DNA of 64,000 nucleotides, taken from the NCBI RefSeq assembly GCF_001547935.1, contig NZ_AP014635.1, forward strand, positions 1,736,001-1,800,000, in the 5' to 3' direction. This stretch comes from Vibrio tritonius (GTDB lineage Bacteria > Pseudomonadota > Gammaproteobacteria > Enterobacterales > Vibrionaceae). Both the position numbers and the translations under genes were made by a program. Shown here piece after piece: positions 34,646 to 44,412 of the stretch (position 1 is the first letter of the stretch; each line of letters starts with the position of its first letter). The notes beneath the pieces were generated by a model. The model made no database searches and was not told the origin of the DNA. It was given only the letters and a program-made list of their open reading frames with translations.

Positions 34646-36534
34646 TGGATCAACAAGCAAAATTCAGTGTGGGTATCGACCTTGGTACCACTCACTGCGT
34701 ACTCTCTTATCTCGATTTAGAGCAAGAAGACGCAACCGTTGAAGTGATGAGCATTGCCCAGATGAGTGCACCAGGCACCGTTGAGAGCTACCCGCAGCTG
34801 GGCTCATTTCTTTATCAGCCACACGAACATGAAATGTCGCCAAGTTCGCGTCGTCTGCCTTGGACCGACCAACCAACAGCGCTTGTAGGTGCTATTGCGC
34901 GTAACCTAGGTGCTAAAACCCCGATTCGCTTGGTATCAAGTGCGAAATCTTGGTTATGTCACGGTGGTGTTAATCGTCGCCAAGCCTTCTTGCCGGCAGG
35001 CAGCCCTGAAGACGTAGCAAAAGTATCGCCAATTCGTGCCACAGAGCTGTATCTTGATCACCTGCAACAAGCTTGGAATTACAGTAATCCGCAAGCGCCG
35101 TTAGCAGAGCAAGATGTCACCATTACTGTGCCAGCATCGTTTGATCCCGCAGCGCGCGATCTCACCGCAGAAGCCGCTTACAACATCGGTCTAACCAATA
35201 TTACCTTGCTTGAAGAACCTCAAGCTGCGCTTTACCACTGGATCGATCACACCCAAGATGCGTGGCGTGAACAAGTCAACGTAGGTGAAGTGGTACTGGT
35301 TATCGATATTGGTGGTGGTACTACCGATTTATCTTTGGTTGAAGTGACCGAAGAAGACGGTAACTTAGTACTTAATCGCATCGCCGTAGGTGAACATATC
35401 CTACTTGGCGGTGACAACATGGACCTTGCCCTTGCCTATCGCCTAAAAATGAAGTTAGCGCAAGACGGTAAAGAGCTGCAACCGTGGCAAATCCAAGCCA
35501 TGTCCCATGCGTGCCGCGATGCAAAAGAAACCCTATTAAGCGCCAATGATGTTGAATCTGTGCCAATCGTAGTACCAAGTCGTGGCTCAAAACTGCTTGG
35601 CGCAACGCTAAAAACTGAGCTGACTCGCCAAGAAGTGGAACAAACTCTCGTTGATGGCTTCTTCCCTCAAGTGACCGTTACCGATCACCCAATGCAGAAA
35701 CCGCGCGGTGCTCTAACGCAAATGGGTCTGCCTTATGCACAAGATGCTGGTATTACCCGCCATATCGCTGCGTTTTTAACCAAACAAGCCAATGCCCAAG
35801 GCCAAGAAACTCAAGACAGCATGCCCTTCAACATGCCAGGCATGCCAGTCGCACCGGCTGAGTTTATTAAGCCAAACAAAATATTGCTTAACGGCGGTGT
35901 GCTCAAGTCTGAGTTACTTGCTGAGCGCCTACTGAACACCATCAACCAATGGTTAACGGATGCACAAACCGAATCTGCGACATTACTAGAAGGATCAGAC
36001 CTTGATCTGTCCGTTGCGTGCGGTGCGGCCTACTACGGCGCAGTGCGCAAAGGCGAAGGCGTTCGTATTCGAGGTGGTATTGCAAGCGCTTATTACGTGG
36101 GTATTGAAAGTGCCATGCCCGCCATTCCGGGAATGCCAATGCCAATGGAAGCGTTGTGTGTCGCTCCGTTTGGTATGGAAGAAGGCACAGAATGCAATGT
36201 ACCAAGCCAGCAATTTGGTTTGGTGATTGGTCAACCGGTGCATTTCCAATTCTACGGTTCAACCGTTCGTCGTGATGATCTTGCTGGCACTCATTTAGAT
36301 TATTGGACACCACAAGAGCTAGAAGAATTACCAGAGATTCAAGTGACTCTGCCAGTAAGCGAAGGTCGTCGCGAAGGTGAAGTTGTTCCTGTAACGCTTC
36401 AATCACGAGTGACTGAATTGGGCACATTGCAACTGCACGCGATTGCGGCAGACAATGGCCAACGTTGGCATGTTGAATTTGATGTGCGCGACGGCCACTC
36501 TGATTCTGATGAATCTTCTTCAATCAGCGAATAA
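34645..36534 (+). CDS. Hsp70 family ATPase (DnaK-like, first of two)
   Basis: 629 residues. Hsp70 nucleotide-binding motifs are present: VGIDLGTTHCVLSYLD at the N-terminus, LLEEPQAALYHW, VIDIGGGTTDLSLVEV, and NKILLNGGVLKSELLAERL. The C-terminal 120 residues form a beta-rich domain (QFGLVIGQPVHFQFYG, TLQSRVTELGTLQLHA) rather than a full DnaK substrate-binding and lid module. Overlaps the DUF2760 gene by one base. Probably a specialised chaperone working with the membrane-anchored DUF2760 partner; client unknown. Confidence 0.9.
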   Translation: MDQQAKFSVGIDLGTTHCVLSYLDLEQEDATVEVMSIAQMSAPGTVESYPQLGSFLYQPHEHEMSPSSRRLPWTDQPTALVGAIARNLGAKTPIRLVSSAKSWLCHGGVNRRQAFLPAGSPEDVAKVSPIRATELYLDHLQQAWNYSNPQAPLAEQDVTITVPASFDPAARDLTAEAAYNIGLTNITLLEEPQAALYHWIDHTQDAWREQVNVGEVVLVIDIGGGTTDLSLVEVTEEDGNLVLNRIAVGEHILLGGDNMDLALAYRLKMKLAQDGKELQPWQIQAMSHACRDAKETLLSANDVESVPIVVPSRGSKLLGATLKTELTRQEVEQTLVDGFFPQVTVTDHPMQKPRGALTQMGLPYAQDAGITRHIAAFLTKQANAQGQETQDSMPFNMPGMPVAPAEFIKPNKILLNGGVLKSELLAERLLNTINQWLTDAQTESATLLEGSDLDLSVACGAAYYGAVRKGEGVRIRGGIASAYYVGIESAMPAIPGMPMPMEALCVAPFGMEEGTECNVPSQQFGLVIGQPVHFQFYGSTVRRDDLAGTHLDYWTPQELEELPEIQVTLPVSEGRREGEVVPVTLQSRVTELGTLQLHAIAADNGQRWHVEFDVRDGHSDSDESSSISE

Positions 36535-36547
36535 TCATCGCCCTATT

Positions 36548-36575
36548 AACGGCGCCTTTCTAGGCGCCGTTTGTT
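36548..36575 (+). terminator. Hairpin between the two Hsp70 genes
   Basis: AACGGCGCC (36548-36556) pairs with GGCGCCGTT (36563-36571) around TTTCTA, followed by a short T-rich tail. It is a terminator or attenuator, so the second Hsp70 may be less expressed. Confidence 0.75.
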
Positions 36576-36647
36576 TAAATATCATTCCCTAATGATATTG
36601 CAAGCGACCCAACACAATAGCGCTTGCCTAACCCTGATGAGGTCTTC

Positions 36648-39461
36648 ATGTCCAAACCACGTTATCTTGTCGGCATTGACTTAGGAACCACGAATACCGT
36701 TGTCGCATTCTGCGAGCTTTCTGAACCACTCAATCAACAACCGATTGAACTGTTTGCCATTGATCAATTAAAAGGACCGGGAGAAGTGGTTCGCAAACCG
36801 CTTTTACCCTCATTCCGTTATCACCCGGCGCCAACACAATTTTCTGCATCTAACATGACACTGCCTTGGGAAAACCAAGTTGTTGAAGGTGATATTCCCC
36901 ATGCCATCATTGGTGAGTGGGCGCGTGACTTAGGCGCGCGCAGTGAAGGACGCCAAGTGTCTAGTGCCAAAAGTTGGTTGTCTCACACTGGCGTGGAGCG
37001 CACGCAAGAGATCCTGCCATGGGCTGGTGCACAAGATGTTGAGAAAGTCTCTCCTATTATTGCCAGTGCCAGTTACCTCAATCACATCCGCCAATCGTGG
37101 AATCATCGCCACCCAAGCCATCCCCTTGAGGAACAAGATGTGGTGGTCACGGTGCCCGCCTCTTTTGATGAATCGGCACGCAAGTACACCTTAGAAGCCG
37201 CTACCCTAGCAGGTTTACACAACATCGCGTTATTGGAAGAGCCCCAAGCCGTGTGTTACGACTGGTATGCTCGTCACCAAGCCAGCGCTGCGAAAGAACT
37301 CGCCGAAATTCCACTTATTTTGGTGTGCGATATCGGCGGGGGGACCACAGATTTAAGTTTAATCAGTGCCGCCACCACCTCAGAACAGTTGGCGCTGAAT
37401 CGTATTGGTGTTGGCGACCATCTTATGCTCGGTGGCGATAACCTTGATCTGGCGTTAGCCCATTTAGCAGAAAGCCGTTTTAAAGGCAGTAATGCGTTAA
37501 ATGCTACCGCGTTAACCAAGCTAATTCAGCAAACCCGCCAAGCAAAAGAACAACTGCTTTCAAGCCAAGCTCCCGATGAAGTAAAAGTGACATTGCTAGG
37601 GAGTGGTTCAAAGCTGCTCGGTGGCACGCGTAGCGTCGCCATTACTAAACAAGAAGTGCACCAAATTGCGTTGGAGGGATTTTTCCCACTCAGCCTCTTA
37701 ACAGACACGCCAGATCAACGTCGCAGCGCAATGGTGGAATTTGGTTTGCCATACGTAGCAGATCCTGCAGTTAGTAAACATATTGCCCAATTCCTCGCTC
37801 AGCACCAAGCGATTGCGCGCCAAGCAGCAGGCCAAGACGGTGATGCGCCATGTGTGCCAGTGGGATTACTGCTCAATGGGGGCGCGTTTAATAGCGACCT
37901 CATTACTGGGCGTATCACGCAACTGCTCGAAAATTGGCGTGGATCACCGATTACTCTGCTCGATAACCCGCACCCTGATTGGTCGGTTGCGTTGGGTGCG
38001 GTGGCTTATGGCAAAGCTCGCCGCGGCGCACAACTAAAAATTGGCGGTGGTTCACCTCGCTCCTATTTCTTGCATCTGCCAGAAAAAAATAAACGTTCAA
38101 AAGCTCTCTGCCTGTTAGCAAAAGGAACTGAAGAGGGACAAGAGATTCGTCTTAGCAGCCGTCGCTTTTCGCTAACCTTGGGAGAACCGGTACGCTTTAT
38201 GTTGCTTACCTCTCCCTACGACGAGCTTGCGCCCGGTACAACCATCCGTAACGGATTGCTAAGCGACATTGACCCAGAAAAGTTTGCCGCACTTCCGCCT
38301 TATGTCACAACCTTAGCAGGTGACGACAACGTTGAACTTGCCGCTAACCAGAAGCAACGCGTTGAGGTGATATTGGCAAGCCAACTCACCGAAGTAGGCA
38401 CTCTGCAACTTGAATGCGTAAATGGTAACGATGATAGCCAGCGTTGGACGCTAGAATTTGATGTGCGTGGCCAAACACAAAGTACGGAGAATCATAACGA
38501 TACCAATACCGTATCGAAATCACTCTCAGACTCTCTGCAGCTTATTAGCAAAGCGTACAGTGGCAATAAAAATAGCACTGAAGCCGATACCATCAAAACG
38601 CTGACCAAATCCCTAGAGAAAAAGCTAGGCAAACGCGATCAATGGGATTTCGACACATTAAGACAGCTGTATGATGCTTTCGCCCTTGGCAAAAAACGTC
38701 GTCGACGCTCCATGCAACATGAACAAACATGGTTACGTTTGACTGGCTACGCGATGCGTCCTGGCTTTGGCGCGCCAACCGATTCATGGCGTATGGAACA
38801 ACTATGGCCGATATACCAGCAAGGCATCCAGTTTTCCAGCCATGCAACATGGAGCGATTGGTGGACCTTTTGGCGGCGCGTGGGCGGCGGTTTAAACCAA
38901 GAACAACAAGAAACCATTCTGGCTGATATTGCGAAATATTTGCATCCTGGTTCTGCGCGAGCAGCTAAAAACCAACAGGAATCCCATGACCGAGGTTATG
39001 AAGCCATGGTGCGCCTAGCTGCCTCGCTTGAACATCTTCACCCCGACGATAAAGTATTACTGGCGACATGGTTTTTGAAAAAGGCCACCAGCCAAACCGA
39101 TTTTGTGTCTGCCCATTGGTGGGCACTGGGCCGTCTTGCCTCGCGCGTTCCGTTTTATGGCAGCGCCCATAATGTGGTAAGTAGAGAACAAGTTCAGCAA
39201 TGGCTGCCTAAGCTTCTTAGCGAGGATTGGAATGCAGAGCCAATGGCCGGCTTTGCTACCATGATGATGTGTCGTAAAACCGGAGACCGCACCCGCGATA
39301 TTAGTGAGGATTTGCGCGCAACGGTTATCGAAAAATTACGCAGCAGCAAAGTACCTGACTCATGGGTCGGATTAGTCGCAGAAGTGACACAACTCTCAGA
39401 AAGTGAGTCAAAACGAGCCTTTGGTGATGCTTTGCCCAATGGGCTTATTTTAATCAACTAG
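36648..39461 (+). CDS. Large Hsp70 family protein with C-terminal extension (second of two)
   Basis: 937 residues from the ATG at 36648 (TGAGGT upstream); an in-frame TTG at 36624 would add eight residues. The N-terminal 600 residues parallel the preceding Hsp70: VGIDLGTTNTVVAF, LLEEPQAVCYDWYA, VCDIGGGTTDLSL, GLLLNGGAFNSDLI. An extra C-terminal domain of about 300 residues is helical and Trp-rich (KKRRRRSMQHEQTWLRLTGY, SDWWTFWRRVGGGL, SAHWWALGRLASRVPF), as in DUF3731-type extensions of bacterial Hsp70 homologues. It forms a conserved-looking set with the two genes upstream. Confidence 0.9.
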   Translation: MSKPRYLVGIDLGTTNTVVAFCELSEPLNQQPIELFAIDQLKGPGEVVRKPLLPSFRYHPAPTQFSASNMTLPWENQVVEGDIPHAIIGEWARDLGARSEGRQVSSAKSWLSHTGVERTQEILPWAGAQDVEKVSPIIASASYLNHIRQSWNHRHPSHPLEEQDVVVTVPASFDESARKYTLEAATLAGLHNIALLEEPQAVCYDWYARHQASAAKELAEIPLILVCDIGGGTTDLSLISAATTSEQLALNRIGVGDHLMLGGDNLDLALAHLAESRFKGSNALNATALTKLIQQTRQAKEQLLSSQAPDEVKVTLLGSGSKLLGGTRSVAITKQEVHQIALEGFFPLSLLTDTPDQRRSAMVEFGLPYVADPAVSKHIAQFLAQHQAIARQAAGQDGDAPCVPVGLLLNGGAFNSDLITGRITQLLENWRGSPITLLDNPHPDWSVALGAVAYGKARRGAQLKIGGGSPRSYFLHLPEKNKRSKALCLLAKGTEEGQEIRLSSRRFSLTLGEPVRFMLLTSPYDELAPGTTIRNGLLSDIDPEKFAALPPYVTTLAGDDNVELAANQKQRVEVILASQLTEVGTLQLECVNGNDDSQRWTLEFDVRGQTQSTENHNDTNTVSKSLSDSLQLISKAYSGNKNSTEADTIKTLTKSLEKKLGKRDQWDFDTLRQLYDAFALGKKRRRRSMQHEQTWLRLTGYAMRPGFGAPTDSWRMEQLWPIYQQGIQFSSHATWSDWWTFWRRVGGGLNQEQQETILADIAKYLHPGSARAAKNQQESHDRGYEAMVRLAASLEHLHPDDKVLLATWFLKKATSQTDFVSAHWWALGRLASRVPFYGSAHNVVSREQVQQWLPKLLSEDWNAEPMAGFATMMMCRKTGDRTRDISEDLRATVIEKLRSSKVPDSWVGLVAEVTQLSESESKRAFGDALPNGLILIN

Positions 39462-39503
39462 AAGACCAAGCTCTGCCACTATTCGATTTATCATGCTCGA
39501 TAA

Positions 39504-39538
39504 AAACCGCCAAACTGATTCAGTTTGGCGGTTTCTTT
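39504..39538. terminator. Bidirectional terminator
   Basis: AAACCGCCAAACTG (39504-39517) pairs with CAGTTTGGCGGTTT (39521-39534), with T-runs on either strand, between the converging Hsp70 and GGDEF genes. Confidence 0.9.
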
Positions 39539-39564
39539 ATACCAACTTCAAACGCAAACCGTAG

Positions 39565-40716
39565 TTAACTGACCGTAACTAACTGGTTGCGACCTTCCGC
39601 TTTGGCTTGGTAGAGCGCTTCATCTGCTAACCCAAAACATCGGGTTAAGTCGTGCGCTCCTTCCAATTGGGAAACACCAATACTCACCGTGATCTGGAGA
39701 CTGATGTTGTCTAACATAAACTTATGTTTTGCAACGGATTTACGAAAGTGAGATAACTTAGCAAACACTTTATCGCGACTCTGACGGCAAAAGAGAATCG
39801 CAAACTCTTCGCCACCAAAACGGGCCACTAAGTCATTATCGAAAGCGCTTTGTAGGAGAAAAGAAAGTTCTTCAAGTATTTTGTCACCCTGAAGGTGGCC
39901 GTATACATCATTCACTGGCTTGAAATGGTCAATATCAATAATCGCAATAAAATAAGGCCCTTGTTCTCTTTCAAACAACAATGCTGATTTATCTTCAAAG
40001 AAACGGCGGTTATAAAGCCCGGTCAATTTATCGCGTATCGCTCGCTGATAGTGCCACTCTATCTCATCGAAAAACAGTAAAGATAAAATGGCCCCTAATT
40101 GGACAAAAGTCACCACGTTTTGAGCTACGACTATGCCGCTAATAAAGAAAATCATACGCTGGGATAAATCGTAACAAATTGCCGGAACAAAACTCGCAGC
40201 AGCCGAGAAAAACAACCCAGCTATCAATAACCTATCGCCTATTTTACCGCGAGTACGATGCTGAATAGCGATATACGTAGCAAAGAGAAAACCGAACGAC
40301 AAGCTCACCGCGGCGATATTTGCTCGTAATGCAAATGAATCAGGAACATATAACACAAGCCAGTACATTAAGGCAGTGTAGGCCACAATATGAACTGCAG
40401 CGAAAATTTGCACGCTGCTGGTTAAGCGACGTTGATACCACTGCATTACCCCAAACAACATCAGATACGTCACCGACTGATAAGTAAAGTTATTTGCCAG
40501 CACAATAAAGCGAATATCAAACCAACCTCGCGCCAAACTGATCGCGTAACCGGCACCAAAAAACAGGCTATAAAGCATAAACCAATTAGCTGCGCGTTTT
40601 TTGTTCAGGGTGAGCTGATTCCTCGCCATAAAAAGAAACAAAAAGGCGATAAAGCAACATATCAAGTTATTGATAATTGTAGCTAACCGTAGGATATCGA
40701 TATCAGCGGCGTTCAT
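39565..40716 (-). CDS. Membrane diguanylate cyclase (GGDEF)
   Basis: 383 residues from the ATG at 40716 (an in-frame TTG at 40734 adds six). Residues 1 to about 205 have about six to seven hydrophobic helices (NLICCFIAFLFLFMA, FMLYSLFFGAGYAISL, LMLFGVMQWY, AVHIVAYTALMYWLVLYV and others), a membrane sensor of unknown ligand. The GGDEF domain follows: DKLTGLYNRRFFED, AIIDIDHFKPVNDVYGH, ARFGGEEFAILF (active-site GGEEF) and ADEALYQAKAEGRNQ. An intact active site predicts cyclic di-GMP synthesis. No RxxD inhibitory site is visible before GGEEF. A Fur-like box lies 150 nt upstream. Confidence 0.9.
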   Translation of the reverse strand: MNAADIDILRLATIINNLICCFIAFLFLFMARNQLTLNKKRAANWFMLYSLFFGAGYAISLARGWFDIRFIVLANNFTYQSVTYLMLFGVMQWYQRRLTSSVQIFAAVHIVAYTALMYWLVLYVPDSFALRANIAAVSLSFGFLFATYIAIQHRTRGKIGDRLLIAGLFFSAAASFVPAICYDLSQRMIFFISGIVVAQNVVTFVQLGAILSLLFFDEIEWHYQRAIRDKLTGLYNRRFFEDKSALLFEREQGPYFIAIIDIDHFKPVNDVYGHLQGDKILEELSFLLQSAFDNDLVARFGGEEFAILFCRQSRDKVFAKLSHFRKSVAKHKFMLDNISLQITVSIGVSQLEGAHDLTRCFGLADEALYQAKAEGRNQLVTVS

Positions 40717-41229
40717 GAAGATCTCATCAAACAAATGGTTTAGGTGTAGAAGTTCAAACGAAACGGTTGAAAAGCAGGCTAATCATACACGAAAATATGA
40801 CACCCAATCCATTTAATTTGTTTTTTATTGCAAAAATTATCAATAAAGGCACACTAATAAAGAGCAGGATTGATTATCATTATCTTTAATATACTTTAGG
40901 TGACTTGAAGATACTACGTTAGAAACACAATCGCCGTACAGTTTTGTGGGAACGTTACCGATAACAAAAGTGATCTCGTCGGTGCTTTAACACCTTTGAG
41001 CCTAATCCGACACAAAAATAAACGTTTGTTTACTCGCAATTTCATGAGTAAACAGTATAGAATGTGCGACCTTGCTCACACCGAGCAAATGAAACTAAGT
41101 TAGAATGGGAACCTTAGGCACATATGCCACTCTCATTACTCACAAATTATAAAATGTAATTAAAATGGCCTTTGTCTTTCTGATAAGGGTGTACCGTTTA
41201 TTAACGATAAAACAAATCCGTTGTAGCCA
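40717..41229. other. Long intergenic region with a Fur-like box
   Basis: 513 nt between a leftward GGDEF gene and a rightward hypothetical gene, no gene supported. It must contain both promoters. The only recognised element is the Fur-type box at 40866-40884. Confidence 0.5.
40866..40884. promoter_or_regulatory. Candidate Fur box
   Basis: AGGATTGATTATCATTATC matches the 19-bp Fur consensus (reverse-complement form GATAATGATTATCATTATC) at 15 of 19 positions. It is about 150 nt upstream of the GGDEF gene and 346 nt upstream of the gene at 41230. Confidence 0.55.
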
Positions 41230-41778
41230 ATGAGTCCAGATAAATTTACCAACGTCTATCGCTTACCAGGCTCCATTCAAGTGCGTATTGCTAAATGGCA
41301 AGCAACCTTTCGTGGAACCTCTGATTTAGTGCTTCACAAAGCCCTAACCGAGCGTAACAAACAATATAGTAATCGTGACTTCTTGCCTAAAGGATGGTGT
41401 TTAGTCCCTTTTGCGAATGACGATATTTCTATCACGCACCATGGTCGGTATATTCAAACCACTATATTAACCATGCAAGACAGAAAAGTCGCATACAAAC
41501 GAATCTACTTATCTCGTTTACCATTAGAACAAGCCGAACCGGCTCTATTAGCATTTAAACAAGAGTGGATGGGGAAATATAATCGCGTCGTAAAACGCTA
41601 TAACCAAATTAAGAAAAAAGAATTTCTTAATCTCGCTCGTGAAGAATTAGAAACGCTCTACCCCTCTATTCCAAAGGGAGAGTTTGACAAAGAGTTATGG
41701 AACCGCTTGGTGTTAAGTGAACTAGGGCCTGCAAAAAAATACAGTAACCCTTATTTTGTCAAAAAAGCGGATATCTAA
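41230..41778 (+). CDS. Conserved-looking protein of unknown function (182 aa)
   Basis: 182 residues, basic, no signal peptide or membrane segment. The N-terminal part looks like a small beta-sheet domain (IQVRIAKWQATFRG, RYIQTTILTMQDRKVAYKRIYLS), followed by a long charged helix (FKQEWMGKYNRVVKRYNQIKKKEFLNLAREEL). The mix of basic strands and helices could suit nucleic-acid binding, but no family was recognised. It stands alone behind a long leader region. Confidence 0.65.
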   Translation: MSPDKFTNVYRLPGSIQVRIAKWQATFRGTSDLVLHKALTERNKQYSNRDFLPKGWCLVPFANDDISITHHGRYIQTTILTMQDRKVAYKRIYLSRLPLEQAEPALLAFKQEWMGKYNRVVKRYNQIKKKEFLNLAREELETLYPSIPKGEFDKELWNRLVLSELGPAKKYSNPYFVKKADI

Positions 41779-41835
41779 CGAACCAACCATACTGATAAGT
41801 AGCAGAGTTTCATTTTCTAAGTATCATTTTGGAGA

Positions 41836-43179
41836 TCATCCAAGTTTGATCTCCTCTTCGAGTTCATCCATCAATGCACAACAACAATTTCCTTCGATCT
41901 TCATCTTAGCTTGATACATTGCTTTGTCGGCAACACGAATTAACGATACTGCGTCATGTCCTTGAATGGGGTAAAGTGCAATACCTATGCTAGCTCCAAC
42001 TGATACTTCACAACCATCATCCACTGTTATCGGCTTGCTAAGCACATCGATTAATTGCATTGCTTTCTCTTTAACGCCGCTAAAATTGGTGAGTAAATCG
42101 AGACAGACAATAAACTCATCACCACCAAACCGACCACAAAAATCAGACTCTCGTAGATTTTCTCGTAATCGTTCTGCAATCGTTAGAATCACTCTATCGC
42201 CAGCATCATGGCCAAAACTGTCATTAATCTGCTTAAACTTATCAAGGTCGATAAAGAGCACTGCTAATTTAAGATGAGTTCGCCTTGCTTGGGTTATCGC
42301 TTGGTTAAGATGTTCTTTCAGTGCACGACGATTTAGCAACCCACTTAATGCATCTTTTTCTGATAAGAAACGTAACCGCTCTTTCTGTTTTTTCAATTTG
42401 GAAGTTTGGCGTTCAACTTCACTTTGCAATTCTTCTTTACTGTATGTGGTATCTTGCAATGAGATTTTCATCTGGTTAAAGAATTTCGCCAAAATAACAA
42501 ATTCACTGTCCAAGTTATGATGGGATAAACGACTATCTAAATCACCACGAGCAAGATCTGAGATCCCCTGCTTCATAAGACTGAAACCCCGCTTTTGCCG
42601 CTGCAAAATAATGTACGCTATCACACCGACGATCAGGGCAAATACCACTTGTTGAACCAAGGCACTGATGATGGAAAATTGTTGGTTTGAGGCACTTTCA
42701 TCCAAGACGAGACGTTGAATATAAGACAATTCTTCCGTCATATTCTGCACCAACATGTTGTAACGGGAGTGGAGCAACTCTCTAGCGCCAACAAAGCGGC
42801 GTCCAGAGTTGCTTAACAATACTTCATCTTGCTCTGTCAATGCTCTCTCTTGAATTAGCAGAGCGGCAAGATTGCCGTTCATTTTGATCAGGTTATCGAC
42901 TCTAAATTCAACGTCAGTGGTATTTTGCAGTAAACTCGCCAATTTCTTTTGCGCAAGATAGACCTGCTCTAAACTCTTCTCATCATCATATTGTAAAAAC
43001 ACCCACAGCTGACTTCGTAAACCATCAACACTATGTTGAATCTCGGTAATGCTATGTATCTCGTTTTGCGTTTTCTGCTGTTGCTGCCAAAGTTCAAAAA
43101 GAGACAAAACAATAAAGCCAACCAAAAGAGCTGTAGCAGCCAATAACAATGTTAATTTACGTGTAGTAGAGTTAATCAT
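41836..43179 (-). CDS. Diguanylate cyclase with periplasmic sensor and HAMP domain
   Basis: 447 residues. Two transmembrane helices (about 9-28 and 172-192) bracket a helical periplasmic domain. A HAMP linker (RGFSLMKQGISDLARGDLDSRL) and coiled coil follow, then GGDEF: DALSGLLNRRALKEHL, FIDLDKFKQINDSFGHDAGD, GRFGGDEFIVCLD (GGDEF motif intact) and ADKAMYQAKM. Its ATG overlaps the stop of the binding-protein gene by four bases (43176-43179), so the two are translated together. The binding protein probably controls cyclase activity through the periplasmic domain (inference). Confidence 0.9.
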   Translation of the reverse strand: MINSTTRKLTLLLAATALLVGFIVLSLFELWQQQQKTQNEIHSITEIQHSVDGLRSQLWVFLQYDDEKSLEQVYLAQKKLASLLQNTTDVEFRVDNLIKMNGNLAALLIQERALTEQDEVLLSNSGRRFVGARELLHSRYNMLVQNMTEELSYIQRLVLDESASNQQFSIISALVQQVVFALIVGVIAYIILQRQKRGFSLMKQGISDLARGDLDSRLSHHNLDSEFVILAKFFNQMKISLQDTTYSKEELQSEVERQTSKLKKQKERLRFLSEKDALSGLLNRRALKEHLNQAITQARRTHLKLAVLFIDLDKFKQINDSFGHDAGDRVILTIAERLRENLRESDFCGRFGGDEFIVCLDLLTNFSGVKEKAMQLIDVLSKPITVDDGCEVSVGASIGIALYPIQGHDAVSLIRVADKAMYQAKMKIEGNCCCALMDELEEEIKLG

Positions 43180-44198
43180 TTGGCAGGCTCCTCAGTCTGA
43201 AGAACTTTGGATAAGGCCTGCGAGTCAAAAAAAGAACGATAGTCTGGCATATTTCCCTTTACCAATTTGTTATCTATTGCCCAGCGAGCTTGCAGTTCTA
43301 AGTTGGCTAAAAGTGCATTTCCCAAAGAGAGACGGAAAGAATAGTCGTGCCAAGACCATTCTAATTGATGCTGCCTAATGCCTAGATCAGCCGCAATAAT
43401 CTGCTGTGCTTTATCGGGATACTGATTAATCCAAATAATGGCCGCATGTAATGCTGCTAAAATTTTTTGATGTTGCTCCTTGTGTTGTTCGGCATAACTT
43501 CTCATGGTCATCAAATTAAACGAAAGATCATAAATACCGACGAGACCTAAGTTGATTACATCCGCATTTGCTCCCATCTCAGTGCGGTAACCCCATGGCT
43601 CCCAGACTGAAATCGCATCCACTTTATGACTAAATAACGCTTGATCCATTTTATCCGGCGCATAGTAGACTCGTTCGACATCTGCTGGGTTTAATCCAGA
43701 TGCAATCAGAACAGAATCTAAGTAGAACTCGCTAGAACTTGCCTTCACCACCCCTACTTTTTTCCCTTTAAGCCCTGTTACACTTTTGATCCTACCGCTT
43801 GATAATGTCAACAATTTCATATCATTATCGGAAGACACAAAGCTCGACAATAAAACAAAATCGTTACGCTTAAAACTGCTAAACATAGCGACAGATTCTG
43901 AAGCGGTCGCGTAGTCTACTTCTCCTTTAAACATATCATTACTGCACACCACCCCGCCGTTGCACGGTATTAAGGTGACATTAAGACCTTGTAACTTAAA
44001 TAGACCCAAGTTACTTGCAACGATCAATGGTGAGGAAAGTGGTGTTTGAGACACGCCTATCCGAACAACACTATTTTGTGCTGTCACTTTGTCACTTGCT
44101 GAAGACTCAATCGTGTCTTCCTTTATATTGACTGCTATCAGTGCAACAAGTACAACCGCAGCAAGCCAGCCTAGCTTCGACACGCTCCGCCTATTCAT
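43176..44198 (-). CDS. Periplasmic substrate-binding protein (NMT1/ThiY-SsuA type)
   Basis: 340 residues with an N-terminal signal or anchor segment (LGWLAAVVLVALIAVNI). The fold pattern is that of NMT1/sulfonate-type ABC binding proteins: VRIGVSQTPLSSPLIVASNLGLF, VDYATASESVAMFSS, LKGKKVGVVKASSSEFYLDS, HKVDAISVWEPWGYRTE. No ABC permease or ATPase gene is adjacent; instead the gene overlaps a GGDEF gene by four bases. It therefore looks like the ligand-sensing half of a signalling pair. The ligand cannot be told from sequence. Confidence 0.88.
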   Translation of the reverse strand: MNRRSVSKLGWLAAVVLVALIAVNIKEDTIESSASDKVTAQNSVVRIGVSQTPLSSPLIVASNLGLFKLQGLNVTLIPCNGGVVCSNDMFKGEVDYATASESVAMFSSFKRNDFVLLSSFVSSDNDMKLLTLSSGRIKSVTGLKGKKVGVVKASSSEFYLDSVLIASGLNPADVERVYYAPDKMDQALFSHKVDAISVWEPWGYRTEMGANADVINLGLVGIYDLSFNLMTMRSYAEQHKEQHQKILAALHAAIIWINQYPDKAQQIIAADLGIRQHQLEWSWHDYSFRLSLGNALLANLELQARWAIDNKLVKGNMPDYRSFFDSQALSKVLQTEEPAK

Positions 44199-44358
44199 TC
44201 ACACCTTGCCCCCATAGCAAACATGAAGTGACTTTTATATGCAAAGTGTAGTATTGAATTGGTAAACCGCTACTCCTTAAGAGGCAGATAGGCAAATCTT
44301 ACGGAACTGAATACGAAAAATAAGACAGATATGCAGAGATAATCACATAATATGTAAA

Positions 44359-44382
44359 GCCAGTAGCAAATTTGCTACTGGC
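44359..44382 (-). terminator. Terminator of the SOS-type small gene
   Basis: Perfect 12-bp self-complementary hairpin (left arm GCCAGTAGCAAA), followed on the minus strand by TTTACATATT, about 30 nt after the stop at 44413. Confidence 0.75.
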
Positions 44383-44412
44383 TCAATTTGACCATTAACG
44401 ACGTAACACAAG

